64,000 nt of DNA. It comes from Granulicella sibirica. GTDB lineage: Bacteria > Acidobacteriota > Terriglobia > Terriglobales > Acidobacteriaceae. Positions 39,010 through 47,411 of the stretch are shown here, in pieces. The DNA lies in assembly GCF_004115155.1 (NCBI RefSeq), contig NZ_RDSM01000003.1, positions 186,001 through 250,000 of the forward strand. Direction: 5' to 3'. The position numbers were made by a program, and so were the translations under genes. The number at the start of each line of letters is the position of its first letter. Position 1 is the stretch's first letter. Under the pieces are notes generated by a model. That model was not told the DNA's origin, did no database searches, and saw nothing but the letters and a program-made list of their open reading frames with translations.

Positions 39010-39041
39010 CCGCGGCAAAGGCCCAAAGACCTTTGCCGCGG
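39010..39041. terminator. G+C-rich hairpin downstream of chemoreceptor gene
   Basis: Perfect 12-bp arms at 39010-39021 and 39030-39041 (CCGCGGCAAAGG and its complement) with an 8-base loop, 19 bases past the chemoreceptor stop. There is no clear T-run, so termination efficiency is uncertain. Confidence 0.6.
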
Positions 39042-39060
39042 AGTTGATGGAGGAGAAGAT

Positions 39061-40545
39061 TTAGGCTGCGAAGCTTGGCCGCTGAAGGGGGCTCCTTCGG
39101 CTGCTGTGCGTGGGGGTGAACTGTCCGGTGGTGTCGCCGTTGACGACCGAGCTGAGGATGCGGACGATGTCTTCGAGAGCCTCGGACTGGTGGGTGAGTT
39201 CTCCGGCGGCTTCGGCGCTTTGCTGAGCGCTGGCCGCGGAGGTCTGGGTGAGTTGCTCCATCTGGGAGATGGCCTGGGTAATGTTGCCGATGCCGTGGGT
39301 CTGTTCGGTGCTGCCGAGGTTGATCTGGTCCACGAGGAGCTTGACCTTGCCGGACTCTTCGGTGACTGCCTTGATGGCGATGGTGACCTCGTCGACTTTG
39401 TCCTTGCCGCTGTTGGACTTGTTGATGGATTCCTCGATGAGTGTTGCAGTGTCTCGAGCGGCCTGGGCGGAGCGCTGGGCGAGGCTGCGGACCTCATCAG
39501 CGACGACGGCGAATCCGCTTCCGGCTTCCCCGGCGCGGGCGGCTTCGACGGCTGCGTTGAGGGCGAGGATGTTGGTCTGGAAGGCGATCTCGTCGATGAC
39601 CTTGATGATGCGCGAGATCTTGCCGCTGGAGGTGTTGATTTCGTCCATGGCGAGGACGAGCTCGGCAAGGGAGCGGTTGGTGACGGTGAACTTATCCTGC
39701 GACATGGACATCAGGTCGGCAGCGCTGCGGCAGTTGTCGGAGTTGCGCTGAGCCATGGAATTGATCTCTTCGGACGAGGCGGAGGTCTCTTCAAGAGAGG
39801 CGGCCTGGTTGGAGGAGTCGCGGGAGAGGGAGCTGCTTGAGGAGGCGATCTGGGTGGCCGAGGTGCCGATGCGGACGGCTCCGTCGGAGAGCCGGTCCAC
39901 GAGTTCGCGGAGCGGGTGCGAGACCTGCTTCTCGAGTACGAAGACGGAGGCGGCGGCGAAGGCGGCGGCAAGAAGGAAGAGAACGAGACCAAGGAAACTC
40001 TGATGGCTGTTCGAGGTAGTGATGGCGTCGAGTTCAGCCTGGAAGTCGCGGGTGCCGATGGTTTCGTGCAGCTCGCTGAGAGAGTGCTGCAGCTTCACCG
40101 TCTCCTGCTCGATGCCTGTGAGGGCGGCCTGATCCTGCGACGAGAGATTCGTGGACCCGATCATCTTGGCGTAGGTGGATTTGGCGCGGCTATGAAGGTC
40201 ATTGAAGGAGTCGAGTGCGGTGGCGGCCTCCTGCTGCAGGGCAGGGTTGTAGGCGAGCTTCTCGCGAGCGTTCTGGAGGGCTGTGGCACCGGCACGGGCG
40301 TCGGCGTCGGACGCGTTCAGGACGGAGGAGTCCTGCTGCATGACGGCGTCTTTGTAGCCCTTGGTCAGCTTCTGGAAGCTGGCTTCGGCGATCTGGATGT
40401 TGGAAGCCGCGGGAAAGAGCGACTCCGACGCGATGTTGATGTGTTTCTGGGTGGCGGAGGTGGTGACCTCCACCATGCCCAGGAACAGGATGTAACCGAC
40501 CGCCAGCACACCGATGCTGAGCAGCAGCTTGCCTCGAATACTCAT
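39061..40545 (-). CDS. methyl-accepting chemotaxis protein
   Basis: Chemoreceptor of 494 residues. TM1 is at about residues 7-28 ([21 protein letters not shown]), then a periplasmic four-helix-bundle sensor of about 150 residues. TM2 lies near residues 178-200 ([21 protein letters not shown]), then a HAMP-like stretch beginning [10 protein letters not shown], poorly conserved. The signalling hairpin is unmistakable: [22 protein letters not shown] through [16 protein letters not shown]. Methylation helices flank it. The tail ([16 protein letters not shown]) lacks a CheR-binding pentapeptide. It follows the TonB-C-domain gene by 45 bases on the same strand, an uncommon partner. Confidence 0.95.
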   Translation of the reverse strand: MSIRGKLLLSIGVLAVGYILFLGMVEVTTSATQKHINIASESLFPAASNIQIAEASFQKLTKGYKDAVMQQDSSVLNASDADARAGATALQNAREKLAYNPALQQEAATALDSFNDLHSRAKSTYAKMIGSTNLSSQDQAALTGIEQETVKLQHSLSELHETIGTRDFQAELDAITTSNSHQSFLGLVLFLLAAAFAAASVFVLEKQVSHPLRELVDRLSDGAVRIGTSATQIASSSSSLSRDSSNQAASLEETSASSEEINSMAQRNSDNCRSAADLMSMSQDKFTVTNRSLAELVLAMDEINTSSGKISRIIKVIDEIAFQTNILALNAAVEAARAGEAGSGFAVVADEVRSLAQRSAQAARDTATLIEESINKSNSGKDKVDEVTIAIKAVTEESGKVKLLVDQINLGSTEQTHGIGNITQAISQMEQLTQTSAASAQQSAEAAGELTHQSEALEDIVRILSSVVNGDTTGQFTPTHSSRRSPLQRPSFAA

Positions 40546-40590
40546 GATGAAATGCCTCAGTCTGTGCGCTAGTTGGGAAGAGATCGGGCC

Positions 40591-40929
40591 TTATTCGGCG
40601 TTGTCGAAGTTGATCTGGATGGTGACGGTTGCGACGCCATCGCCGGGAGCGAACTTCCAGCGCTTGACAGCGTCTTCGGCGGCGGCGGAGAGAATCTTGT
40701 TGGTGCCCTGACCCTCGACTTTGGTGACGGCTCCGGTTGCATCGACGGTGGTGAGAACACGGACGCTGCCGGTGATGTGCATGCGCTTTGCCATCTCGGG
40801 ATAGACGGGCGCGATCTTGTGGACGACAGCGCGGTCATCCGCGTGGAGAGCGGCGGGGGTGAGAATGCCGAAGGCGAGAACGAGGGCGGGGGCGAAGCGG
40901 GCGAAGGGCGACGTCTTCTGGATGCGCAT
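40591..40929 (-). CDS. TonB C-terminal-domain protein
   Basis: 112-residue protein. It has a signal-type N-terminus (RFAPALVLAFGILTPAALHA), then a single TonB C-terminal domain (VVHKIAPVYPEMAKRMHITG, then the VLTTVDATGAVTKVEG strand and AAEDAVKRWKFAPG). ATG 40929 is preceded by TAGGAG ten bases away and is preferred to an upstream ATG at 40959. There is no proline-rich spacer and no room for a retained anchor plus periplasm-spanning arm. It is therefore unlikely to act as a classical TonB energiser and may be a periplasmic partner. It is co-oriented with the chemoreceptor and probably in one operon. Confidence 0.85.
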   Translation of the reverse strand: MRIQKTSPFARFAPALVLAFGILTPAALHADDRAVVHKIAPVYPEMAKRMHITGSVRVLTTVDATGAVTKVEGQGTNKILSAAAEDAVKRWKFAPGDGVATVTIQINFDNAE

Positions 40930-41431
40930 CTTTTTAGTGCTCCTATGTGGAATATGCATTTCCGAAAATTGGGTGCGACGGTTCAGAACTTCAGGTCTTC
41001 GATACGGGGTGGACTGCGAACTACGAGAGACGCTGCACCCTATCGGCAGAGGTCTTCGTTTTTTTCAATGACGGCAGGAAATTTTCTGGCGGAAGTGGGC
41101 TCCGGCCTTGTCTTGCGGCCTCTCGCCTCTATTTCTCTTTCGCTGCATGGGCTCTTCGGGGCATGAAGCGCGATGCGGAAGAGGCATGTTCAGAAGACGA
41201 CGGGAGTCTTAGGATTCTGGTTCAGAGGGACTGACGTCATGAGCATGACAAGCTATGCAACGAGCGAGAGCTATCAGAATGGGATAGAGGTAAAGCGCGG
41301 GGAGTTCGACGGAATCGAGATGGCCGAAGGCGCACTGCGTCTTCCGGTCTCGCACCGATCGGATACCGTGAGGGCGGTTCTTGGGGTTGAGATTTCGCGT
41401 GCCCCGCGCCGGGCTGCCTAGACTTGACCCT
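40930..41431. other. intergenic region, about 500 bases
   Basis: Stretch between the TonB-C gene start and the end of the leftward PQQ dehydrogenase gene. It should hold the promoter of the TonB-C/chemoreceptor operon. A short plus-strand frame (41173-41421, or from ATG 41239) would give a 60-82-residue protein, with no ribosome-binding site and no recognisable domain, so it is not called as a gene. No hairpin terminator was seen after the PQQ gene. Confidence 0.4.
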
Positions 41432-43750
41432 CTAGTGCGCCGCGGGATCCGGCGGAGGCGCCGTCCTGGGGAAGGCGTGCGCGAGGTAGGCGGCGACCGC
41501 GTCGAACTCCTCGTCCGTGGCTACTGCTCCACGGCCAGCCATGACCTGGACGAGGTCGTTCCACTCCTTGGGGTCCATGCGCTTGTTTGCCGATACCTTT
41601 GCAGCGTGGCAACCGGAGCAGGTACGGAGCATGAGTTCGCGGCCAGGGCCGGGGGGGAAGAGAGCGGCGTCGGCGGCGGGCATCCCCTTGGGTAAGGCTG
41701 ATGTGGCTGGAGCTGAGGCTGCGGTCTGGGCTGCCTGGGTGGGCGGAGCGACCTTGGACGGGGTGGACGAGGCGGCGGTGGGACCCTCGAGCGAATAGAC
41801 GACGAGCGCGTCGCTCTCGAGCTTGGCTCCGATGAGGCCGCCGCCGGTGGCGACGATTGCGATGTATTGCCTGCCAGTTGAATCGGCGTAGGTGATGGGG
41901 GTGGACTCGGCAGAGGCTGGGAGTTTGGCTGTCCAGATCTCCTTGCCGGTGGCGGTTTCGAAGGCGCGGAAGCGGGCGTCGTCGGTGGCTCCAACGAAGG
42001 TGAGGCCGGAGGCGGTGAGGATGGCTCCGCCGAGGCCGGGGCGTCCGGTCTTCTGCTTACCTTCGGGGAAGCTGTCGGTGACGCCGAGGGTGGAGCGCCA
42101 GGCGATCTTGCCGGTGTTGACGTTGACGGCGACCAACTGGCCCCAGGGCGTGGGGGTGCAGGGGAGATGCGTGTCAGGGTTCCAGAACCGGGTGAGACCG
42201 GCGAGCGGGCCGGAGTTGTTGTAGCTGCCGTCGGGGTTCCTGACGATCCGCATGGGCTGGGAGAGGTTGTTGACGTTGGCGATGAAGAGGCCAAGTTTAG
42301 GGTCGAAGGCTCCGCCGTAGAAGTTGACGCCGCCCTGGGTGCCGGGCATGGTGACGGTGTAGCGGTCGAGCTGGGGCGGGGTGAACTCGACTTCGCCGAG
42401 GAGCATGTTGTTGTCGTCGACGTACTTCTTGCACCAGGCTGCGTGGTCGGGCGTGTCGTTGTAGAGGGTGGCGCGGGAGATGGTGGTCTGCGAGAGGGGC
42501 TCGGGCAGGACGGGGAAGGGTTGGGTGGGCGAAGTCTCTTCGCCGGGGACGTTGCTCTTGGGGACGGGGCGCTCCTCGACGCCGTAGATGGGCTTGCCGG
42601 TGACGCGGTCGAGGATGAACATCAGGCCGTTCTTGTTGACGGTGGCGACGGCGGGGATGGTCTTGCCATCGTGCTGGACGTCGAAGAGGGTGGGTGGAGA
42701 CTGGGTGTCCATGTCCCAGATGTCGTGGTGGACAACCTGGAAGTACCAGAGGAGCTTGCCGGTGTCGGCGCTGACGGCGACGAGGGTGGATCCGAAGAGG
42801 TTGTTGCCGGGGCGGTCGACGCCGACGCGGTCGTTGTTAGGCGCGCCGAAGGGCATGTACAGGATGCCGCGGGCCATGTCGACGGTCATGTAGCCCCAGA
42901 CGTTGACGCCCGAGCGATCCTTCCAGCTATCGCCGGACCAGGTGTCATGACCGGTTTCGCCGGGGCGGGGGACGGAGTGGAAGGTCCAGACGAGCTTGCC
43001 GGTCTTGGCATCCCAGGCGCGGGTGTCGCCGGCGGGGCCAAGGCCGCCGTCTTTGCCTCCGGGACCTTCGCCGGGGCCGGAGCCGGTGATGACGAGGTCC
43101 TTGTAGATGACGGGAGGCGACGGGAGGATGTAGCTCTTGTCCATGCCGGTGGTCATGACCTCGGGGGTCTTGAGGTCAACCATACCGTTGACGCCGAAGC
43201 CGGGGTTGAGCTGGCCGGTGGCGGCGCTGATGGAGTACATGCGGCCGCGACGGGTTCCGAAGATGATGGCGGGGGCGGCGCCTTCGCCGGCCCAGTAGGA
43301 GGCTCCACGCAGGGATGCGTTATCGCCGTCGGGAATGTTGAAGGCCCACTTCTCCTGGCCGGTGGCGGAGTCTAGCGCGACGACTCGGCTGTATGGGGTG
43401 ACCACGTACATGGTCGTACCAATGACGAGGGGCTGGGTCTCCGACTGGTGAAGCGCGCTGACGTTGGCGGGCTTCATGTGATAGGTCCAGGCGACCTTGA
43501 GGCTGGCGACGTTGGCGGGGGTGATCTGGGTGAGCGGGGAGTAGCGCTGCTGGCCGAGGTCGCGGCCGACCATGGGCCAGTCGCCAGGTGCGGTGGCGGG
43601 CTGGGTCTGGGCTCCTTTGCCGATGGCTAACAGGGGCATGAGGAAGAGAGAGCTGATGAGGGTGGCTGACCATCCCCTGCTGAGTGGGGGTCTTTGTTCC
43701 GTTTGATTTACCTGCTTAGCGAGTTGCGCGAGTCGTGGATTGCGGATCAC
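41432..43750 (-). CDS. PQQ-dependent dehydrogenase with C-terminal cytochrome c domain
   Basis: Periplasmic quinohaemoprotein of 772 residues. After an N-terminal signal or anchor (ATLISSLFLMPLLAIG) comes an eight-bladed PQQ propeller, with DWPMVGRDLGQQRYSPLTQI, GQEKWAFNIPDG, GKLVWTFHSVPRPGETGHDTW, GKLLWYFQVVHHDIWDMD and later tryptophan-docking repeats. The HHDIWD pattern is typical of membrane glucose dehydrogenase-like enzymes. The C-terminal cytochrome has heme motif C711-S-G-C-H715. The fused heme passes electrons onward to the respiratory chain. The frame starts at GTG 43750 with a weak GGGG ten bases upstream; the exact start is uncertain. Substrate probably a sugar or alcohol; not determinable here. 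Confidence 0.9.
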   Translation of the reverse strand: MIRNPRLAQLAKQVNQTEQRPPLSRGWSATLISSLFLMPLLAIGKGAQTQPATAPGDWPMVGRDLGQQRYSPLTQITPANVASLKVAWTYHMKPANVSALHQSETQPLVIGTTMYVVTPYSRVVALDSATGQEKWAFNIPDGDNASLRGASYWAGEGAAPAIIFGTRRGRMYSISAATGQLNPGFGVNGMVDLKTPEVMTTGMDKSYILPSPPVIYKDLVITGSGPGEGPGGKDGGLGPAGDTRAWDAKTGKLVWTFHSVPRPGETGHDTWSGDSWKDRSGVNVWGYMTVDMARGILYMPFGAPNNDRVGVDRPGNNLFGSTLVAVSADTGKLLWYFQVVHHDIWDMDTQSPPTLFDVQHDGKTIPAVATVNKNGLMFILDRVTGKPIYGVEERPVPKSNVPGEETSPTQPFPVLPEPLSQTTISRATLYNDTPDHAAWCKKYVDDNNMLLGEVEFTPPQLDRYTVTMPGTQGGVNFYGGAFDPKLGLFIANVNNLSQPMRIVRNPDGSYNNSGPLAGLTRFWNPDTHLPCTPTPWGQLVAVNVNTGKIAWRSTLGVTDSFPEGKQKTGRPGLGGAILTASGLTFVGATDDARFRAFETATGKEIWTAKLPASAESTPITYADSTGRQYIAIVATGGGLIGAKLESDALVVYSLEGPTAASSTPSKVAPPTQAAQTAASAPATSALPKGMPAADAALFPPGPGRELMLRTCSGCHAAKVSANKRMDPKEWNDLVQVMAGRGAVATDEEFDAVAAYLAHAFPRTAPPPDPAAH

Positions 43751-43937
43751 GTGGTTTTATCCCCAGCTCGCCTGTCAGCATATTCAGGAGAGGGATCTGT
43801 ATATCACCTGTAAAAATGCAGTGTCAAAGAGGCGTGGCTTGCATTTGCGGGATTTTGCAACAGGTTTGAGTGCATATCACGTTTGTGGCTTATAAACGTA
43901 GAGGCACTTCGAGATACCGATATCGGTGGGTTCAACT

Positions 43938-44693
43938 ATGAAGATTGATCTGACGGGTAAGACGGCTGTGGTGACGGGCGCGAGCCGCGGGCTTGGTGAA
44001 GCGATGTCGAAGTCTTTCGCCGAGGCTGGAGCGCAGGTGGCGCTTGTGGCGCGGAATGTGGCGAAGCTGGAAGGCGTGCGGGATGCGATCGTTGCAGCGG
44101 GCGGCGTGGCCGAATTGTTTGCGGGCGATGTGACGTCGGAGAGCGATGTGGCGGCGATCGCCGAGGCTGTGACGAAGAAGTTCGGTGCGCCGCAGATCGT
44201 GGTGAATAATGCGGGGTCGAATATTCGTAAGTCGCTGGTGGAGTTTACGCTCGAGGAGTTCAAGAGCGTGATGGACTCGAGCCTGATCTCGACGTTCCTG
44301 GTGAGCCGTGCGTTTGTGCCGGGGATGAAGGGTACGGGCTATGGGCGAGTGATCAATATGACTTCGATCATGGCGCATATCTCGCTTCCGGGAAGGACGG
44401 CTTACTCGTCGGCGAAGGCTTCGCTGCTTGGGTTTACACGGTCGCTGGCGCTGGAGCTGGCGGGTGAGGGAATTACCGTCAACGGCATCAGTCCGGGACC
44501 TTTTGGGACGGAGATGAATGCTGCGGTGATGAATAACCCTGAGGTGAATGCGCAGTTCCTGGCGAGTTTGCCGGTGGGGCGTTGGGGCAAGGTCGAAGAG
44601 ATCGGGGCGTTGGCTTGCTACCTATGCTCGGACTATGCGGGGTTTATTACGGGCACGGATATCTTGATTGATGGTGGGTGGACGGCTAAGTAG
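43938..44693 (+). CDS. SDR family oxidoreductase (gluconate 5-dehydrogenase/FabG-like)
   Basis: Classical short-chain dehydrogenase, 251 residues from ATG 43938; GTG 43926 is a less likely start. Cofactor motif TGASRGLG, then NNAG, catalytic Ser in NMTSIMAH and the YSSAK pair, followed by ISPGPFGTEMN and the C-terminal GTDILIDGGW. This pattern is common to 3-oxoacyl-ACP reductases and gluconate 5-dehydrogenases. The setting, between PQQ sugar dehydrogenases and an MFS carrier of the hexuronate type, favours oxidation or reduction of a sugar acid in the cytoplasm. Convergent with the MFS gene, stops 12 bases apart. Confidence 0.9.
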   Translation: MKIDLTGKTAVVTGASRGLGEAMSKSFAEAGAQVALVARNVAKLEGVRDAIVAAGGVAELFAGDVTSESDVAAIAEAVTKKFGAPQIVVNNAGSNIRKSLVEFTLEEFKSVMDSSLISTFLVSRAFVPGMKGTGYGRVINMTSIMAHISLPGRTAYSSAKASLLGFTRSLALELAGEGITVNGISPGPFGTEMNAAVMNNPEVNAQFLASLPVGRWGKVEEIGALACYLCSDYAGFITGTDILIDGGWTAK

Positions 44694-44705
44694 CGCTGAA
44701 GCTTC

Positions 44706-45956
44706 CTAGATGGCTGCGTCGACTGCGATCTTCGGGATGGTGCGCTCGGGATTGAGGTAGAGCCAGCACAGGGCGGAGATGGTGGCTGCGCCAATCATGA
44801 GGTAGATGAGCGGGTTCCAGTTGCCGGCGGTTCGCTGGAGGATGAGGCCGCCGATGACCGGTGCGATGAAACCGGCGAGGTTGCCGAGCATGTTCATGGC
44901 GGCGGCTACGGTGGCCGTGTAAGCGCCGCCGATCTCGACGCAGGCGTTCCATGAGATGGGCATGGTGAGGTCGCTGCAGAAGCTGGCGAAGGCCATGCAG
45001 ATCATGGCCGGAACGACGGCCTGAATGCGCGTGAAGACGAAGAGCAGGATGGCGGTTCCGAGGAAACCGAAGAAGGCCACGGCACGGCGCGGTATTCGCA
45101 GCGGCATGAGGCCCGAGATGAGGGAGCCGAAGCCTCCGAAGAGAAGAGGCAGGACGGACAGCGCGGCGGCGCGGGACGGGGACTGGCCGCGCGCTTCGCG
45201 CAGATAGGTTGGAAGCCAGGTGATGTAGAAGTACCAGACGAAGGAGAAGCAGAAGTACTGCGTGACGAGGATCAGGACTTGCGGTGTGAGGAGGAGAGAC
45301 GGCCAGCCGGGGGCTGCTTCCTGATGCCGGGTGAGTACGCGTGAGGATTCGAGTAACTCGAGTTCGGCTGCGTTGACGGATGGGTGCTGGGCTGGGTCAT
45401 CCTTGAACCAGAACATGAAGATCGCGCACCAGACGAGGCCGAGTGCGGCGAAGGCGACGAAGGCCCAACGCCATCCGCAGAGGGATATAGCGGCGAGGAC
45501 GAGCGGTGGAGTTGCCGCTCCGCCCCACCGGGTGCAGGCCCACATGAGCGATTGGGCGGTGACGCGTTCGCGCTTCGGAAGCCAGGCGCTGAGCATGCGG
45601 GTGAGGTTGGGGAAGCAGCCTGCTTCGCCTGCGCCGAAGGCGAAACGGATGACGCAGAGGGAGACGATGTTCCAGGCCGCGCCGGTGAGGGCTGTGAAGA
45701 TGGACCACGCCATGACGATCCGTAACAGGACGCGGCGCACACCGAGGCGGTCGCCGAGGATGCCCGCGGGTAATTCGAAGAGCGCGTACGAGAGGGCGAA
45801 GGCGCCGAAGACGAGGCCCATCTGCGCCTTGTTGAGGTGCAGGTCGCGAGAGATGGGACCGGCGGCCTGGGAGATGGCGACTCGTTGAATGTAAGAGAGG
45901 ACGGCCAGACCGATGGCGAGGGCGACGACGTTGTATCGGGCTCGACTTGCCTGCAT
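44706..45956 (-). CDS. MFS transporter, anion:cation (hexuronate/sugar acid) symporter-like
   Basis: Major facilitator carrier of about 416 residues with twelve hydrophobic segments. TM1 begins YNVVALAIGLAVLSYIQRVAIS. The loop 2-3 signature is GILGDRLGVRRVLLR, and FAFGAGEAGCFPNLTRMLSAWLP matches the ACS subfamily of sugar-acid carriers (ExuT, GudP). ATG 45956, with AAAGG eight bases upstream, is preferred to GTG 45998, which lacks a ribosome-binding site. Last gene of the leftward isomerase/cytochrome/PQQ/ThuA run. It would import the oxidised sugar made in the periplasm; the exact substrate is inference. Confidence 0.88.
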   Translation of the reverse strand: MQASRARYNVVALAIGLAVLSYIQRVAISQAAGPISRDLHLNKAQMGLVFGAFALSYALFELPAGILGDRLGVRRVLLRIVMAWSIFTALTGAAWNIVSLCVIRFAFGAGEAGCFPNLTRMLSAWLPKRERVTAQSLMWACTRWGGAATPPLVLAAISLCGWRWAFVAFAALGLVWCAIFMFWFKDDPAQHPSVNAAELELLESSRVLTRHQEAAPGWPSLLLTPQVLILVTQYFCFSFVWYFYITWLPTYLREARGQSPSRAAALSVLPLLFGGFGSLISGLMPLRIPRRAVAFFGFLGTAILLFVFTRIQAVVPAMICMAFASFCSDLTMPISWNACVEIGGAYTATVAAAMNMLGNLAGFIAPVIGGLILQRTAGNWNPLIYLMIGAATISALCWLYLNPERTIPKIAVDAAI

Positions 45957-46044
45957 TCGGTATGCCTTTGGCGCATCCTCTTCAGGATGAGATGTCACTG
46001 GCTATGATGCTTGTTTGGATTTCGAGCTGATGGGAACATCGCGA

Positions 46045-46911
46045 CTACTGTGGTTTGCGCGCGGGTGGCGGCGGAGCCTTGTAGTCGACGAGCTCGTTGA
46101 TTGGTTTCTTTCCTGCCCATGCGATGCCGCGTAGGAGCATGTCCTGTAGCTGCGGGTTGGCAAAGTTGGCGTAAATGTGGCCCTGCATCCAGACGAAGGC
46201 TCGTGCGGGTTCACCGCCGGGAAGCGTGTGTTCGTAGGTCCAGATCTGCGGGGCGACCTCGCCCTTATGCGCGCCTGCACTTGGCGTTCCTGGGATGATC
46301 GCGGTCGCGAGGATATGGGGTGCGGGATCCCTGGCCCAGGTCATGTTGTAGAAGGCCTCGTCCTTAATGGTGAGGTCGGTCATGCCCTGCATGATGGGGT
46401 TCGACTTATCGACGATGGTGTAGGGGATGTCGGCGTCAAGGGTGTAGTTGACTTCGCCGTGCTTCTTCGCGCCGCCGACGAGGGTGGCGAAGTAGGCTGG
46501 GTCGGGGCCGCAGAGAACATCGTGAAGGCTGACGATGCCACCGCCGCGTTTGACGAAGGCTTCGAGCGCGGCCTTCTCGGTGTCGGTCATGTAGCCGGCG
46601 TCGCCCTTGTACATGACGATGACGTCGGTGTGTTCGAGCTCAGCGGCTGTGGGTGCATGCAGAGAGCCGTCGACGACCGCGCCGTGAGCGGTGAGGACCT
46701 TGCTCCAGTCGGCGAGGAACTGCGGGTAGTCATGCTGGCCGGCGAGATGGGACTTGAGCCCGGCGCGGATGTAGATGTGCATGCCGTCGGGGTTCTGTCC
46801 GGGAGCACGTGGCGCCCCCGGTGGTGAGGTCTGTCCCTGGGCTGATAAGACGGACATGCAGAGCATCGTGCCGACAGCGAGAGAGAGAGACCGCAACCAC
46901 GGGGACGTCAT
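46045..46911 (-). CDS. exported ThuA-like domain protein
   Basis: ThuA (trehalose-utilisation) domain protein, about 288 residues, class I glutamine-amidotransferase-like fold. A signal peptide (LSLAVGTMLCMSVLSAQGQ) precedes the domain. Recognisable parts are GGGIVSLHDVLCG, with the family's conserved His-bearing turn, DIPYTIVDKSNPIMQG, and the closing ARAFVWMQGHIYANF. ATG 46911, with AGGAA upstream, is preferred over the longer frame from 46977. ThuA-like proteins in alphaproteobacteria act on 3-keto disaccharides. Here the domain sits among periplasmic dehydrogenases, so processing of a keto-sugar made by the PQQ enzyme is a reasonable but unproven role. Confidence 0.87.
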   Translation of the reverse strand: MTSPWLRSLSLAVGTMLCMSVLSAQGQTSPPGAPRAPGQNPDGMHIYIRAGLKSHLAGQHDYPQFLADWSKVLTAHGAVVDGSLHAPTAAELEHTDVIVMYKGDAGYMTDTEKAALEAFVKRGGGIVSLHDVLCGPDPAYFATLVGGAKKHGEVNYTLDADIPYTIVDKSNPIMQGMTDLTIKDEAFYNMTWARDPAPHILATAIIPGTPSAGAHKGEVAPQIWTYEHTLPGGEPARAFVWMQGHIYANFANPQLQDMLLRGIAWAGKKPINELVDYKAPPPPARKPQ

Positions 46912-46969
46912 AGTGTTCCTTTGATCCGTTTCAGAGGCACCGCTAGAGCCGGCCTCTGAGCAAGAAGGG

Positions 46970-47371
46970 TTATTCACCGCCTACCGCGTTCGTTTTCACG
47001 CTTGCGGCTGCGGGCGGGGCACTGGGTGTTGGTGGAGGAGCCAGGTTGGTGGAGAGGTAGGTGAGGATCTTGTCGTATTCGTCATCCGTGACGACGAGAC
47101 CCTTGTCCTGCATCTTGGCGATGGTCTCGTCCCACGACTTTTGTGTGCGGCGCTGCGAAGCCCATACGGCGACGCTGTGGCACTGGGTGCACTTCTTCAC
47201 GACGAGTGCCTTGTTAGGTGCTTCGGGAAGATCGTCCGCGGCGGCTTGCGCGTGGACGTGGGTGAGATCGAGGAGACGCGGTGCGATGGAGACTTCGAGC
47301 GCCATCATGGTTGCCGCCATCAGGATGCCCTGGATCGCCCGCTTTGTCTTGGTGTTCGCCTGGAATGCCAT
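46970..47371 (-). CDS. monoheme cytochrome c
   Basis: 133-residue periplasmic or membrane-anchored cytochrome. The N-terminal hydrophobic stretch RAIQGILMAATMMALEVSI serves as signal or anchor. The heme motif is C61-T-Q-C-H65, followed by WDETIAKMQDKGLVVTDDEYDKILTYL, with a possible methionine ligand in KMQDKG. A Pro/Ala-rich tail ends the protein. The frame is open for a further 167 codons upstream, but that part overlaps the PQQ gene in a Ser/Thr/Pro-rich shadow, so ATG 47371 was chosen. Position between PQQ dehydrogenase and ThuA suggests it carries electrons from the dehydrogenase. Confidence 0.88.
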   Translation of the reverse strand: MAFQANTKTKRAIQGILMAATMMALEVSIAPRLLDLTHVHAQAAADDLPEAPNKALVVKKCTQCHSVAVWASQRRTQKSWDETIAKMQDKGLVVTDDEYDKILTYLSTNLAPPPTPSAPPAAASVKTNAVGGE

Positions 47372-47411
47372 AAATGTGTCAGCCCCTTTTCGGGTTAATG
47401 GTACTACCAGC

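Noticed and set aside
41173..41421. 82-codon frame in the 40930-41431 intergenic region
   Set aside because: No ribosome-binding site, no recognisable domain, composition not clearly coding. Left as unannotated intergenic sequence.
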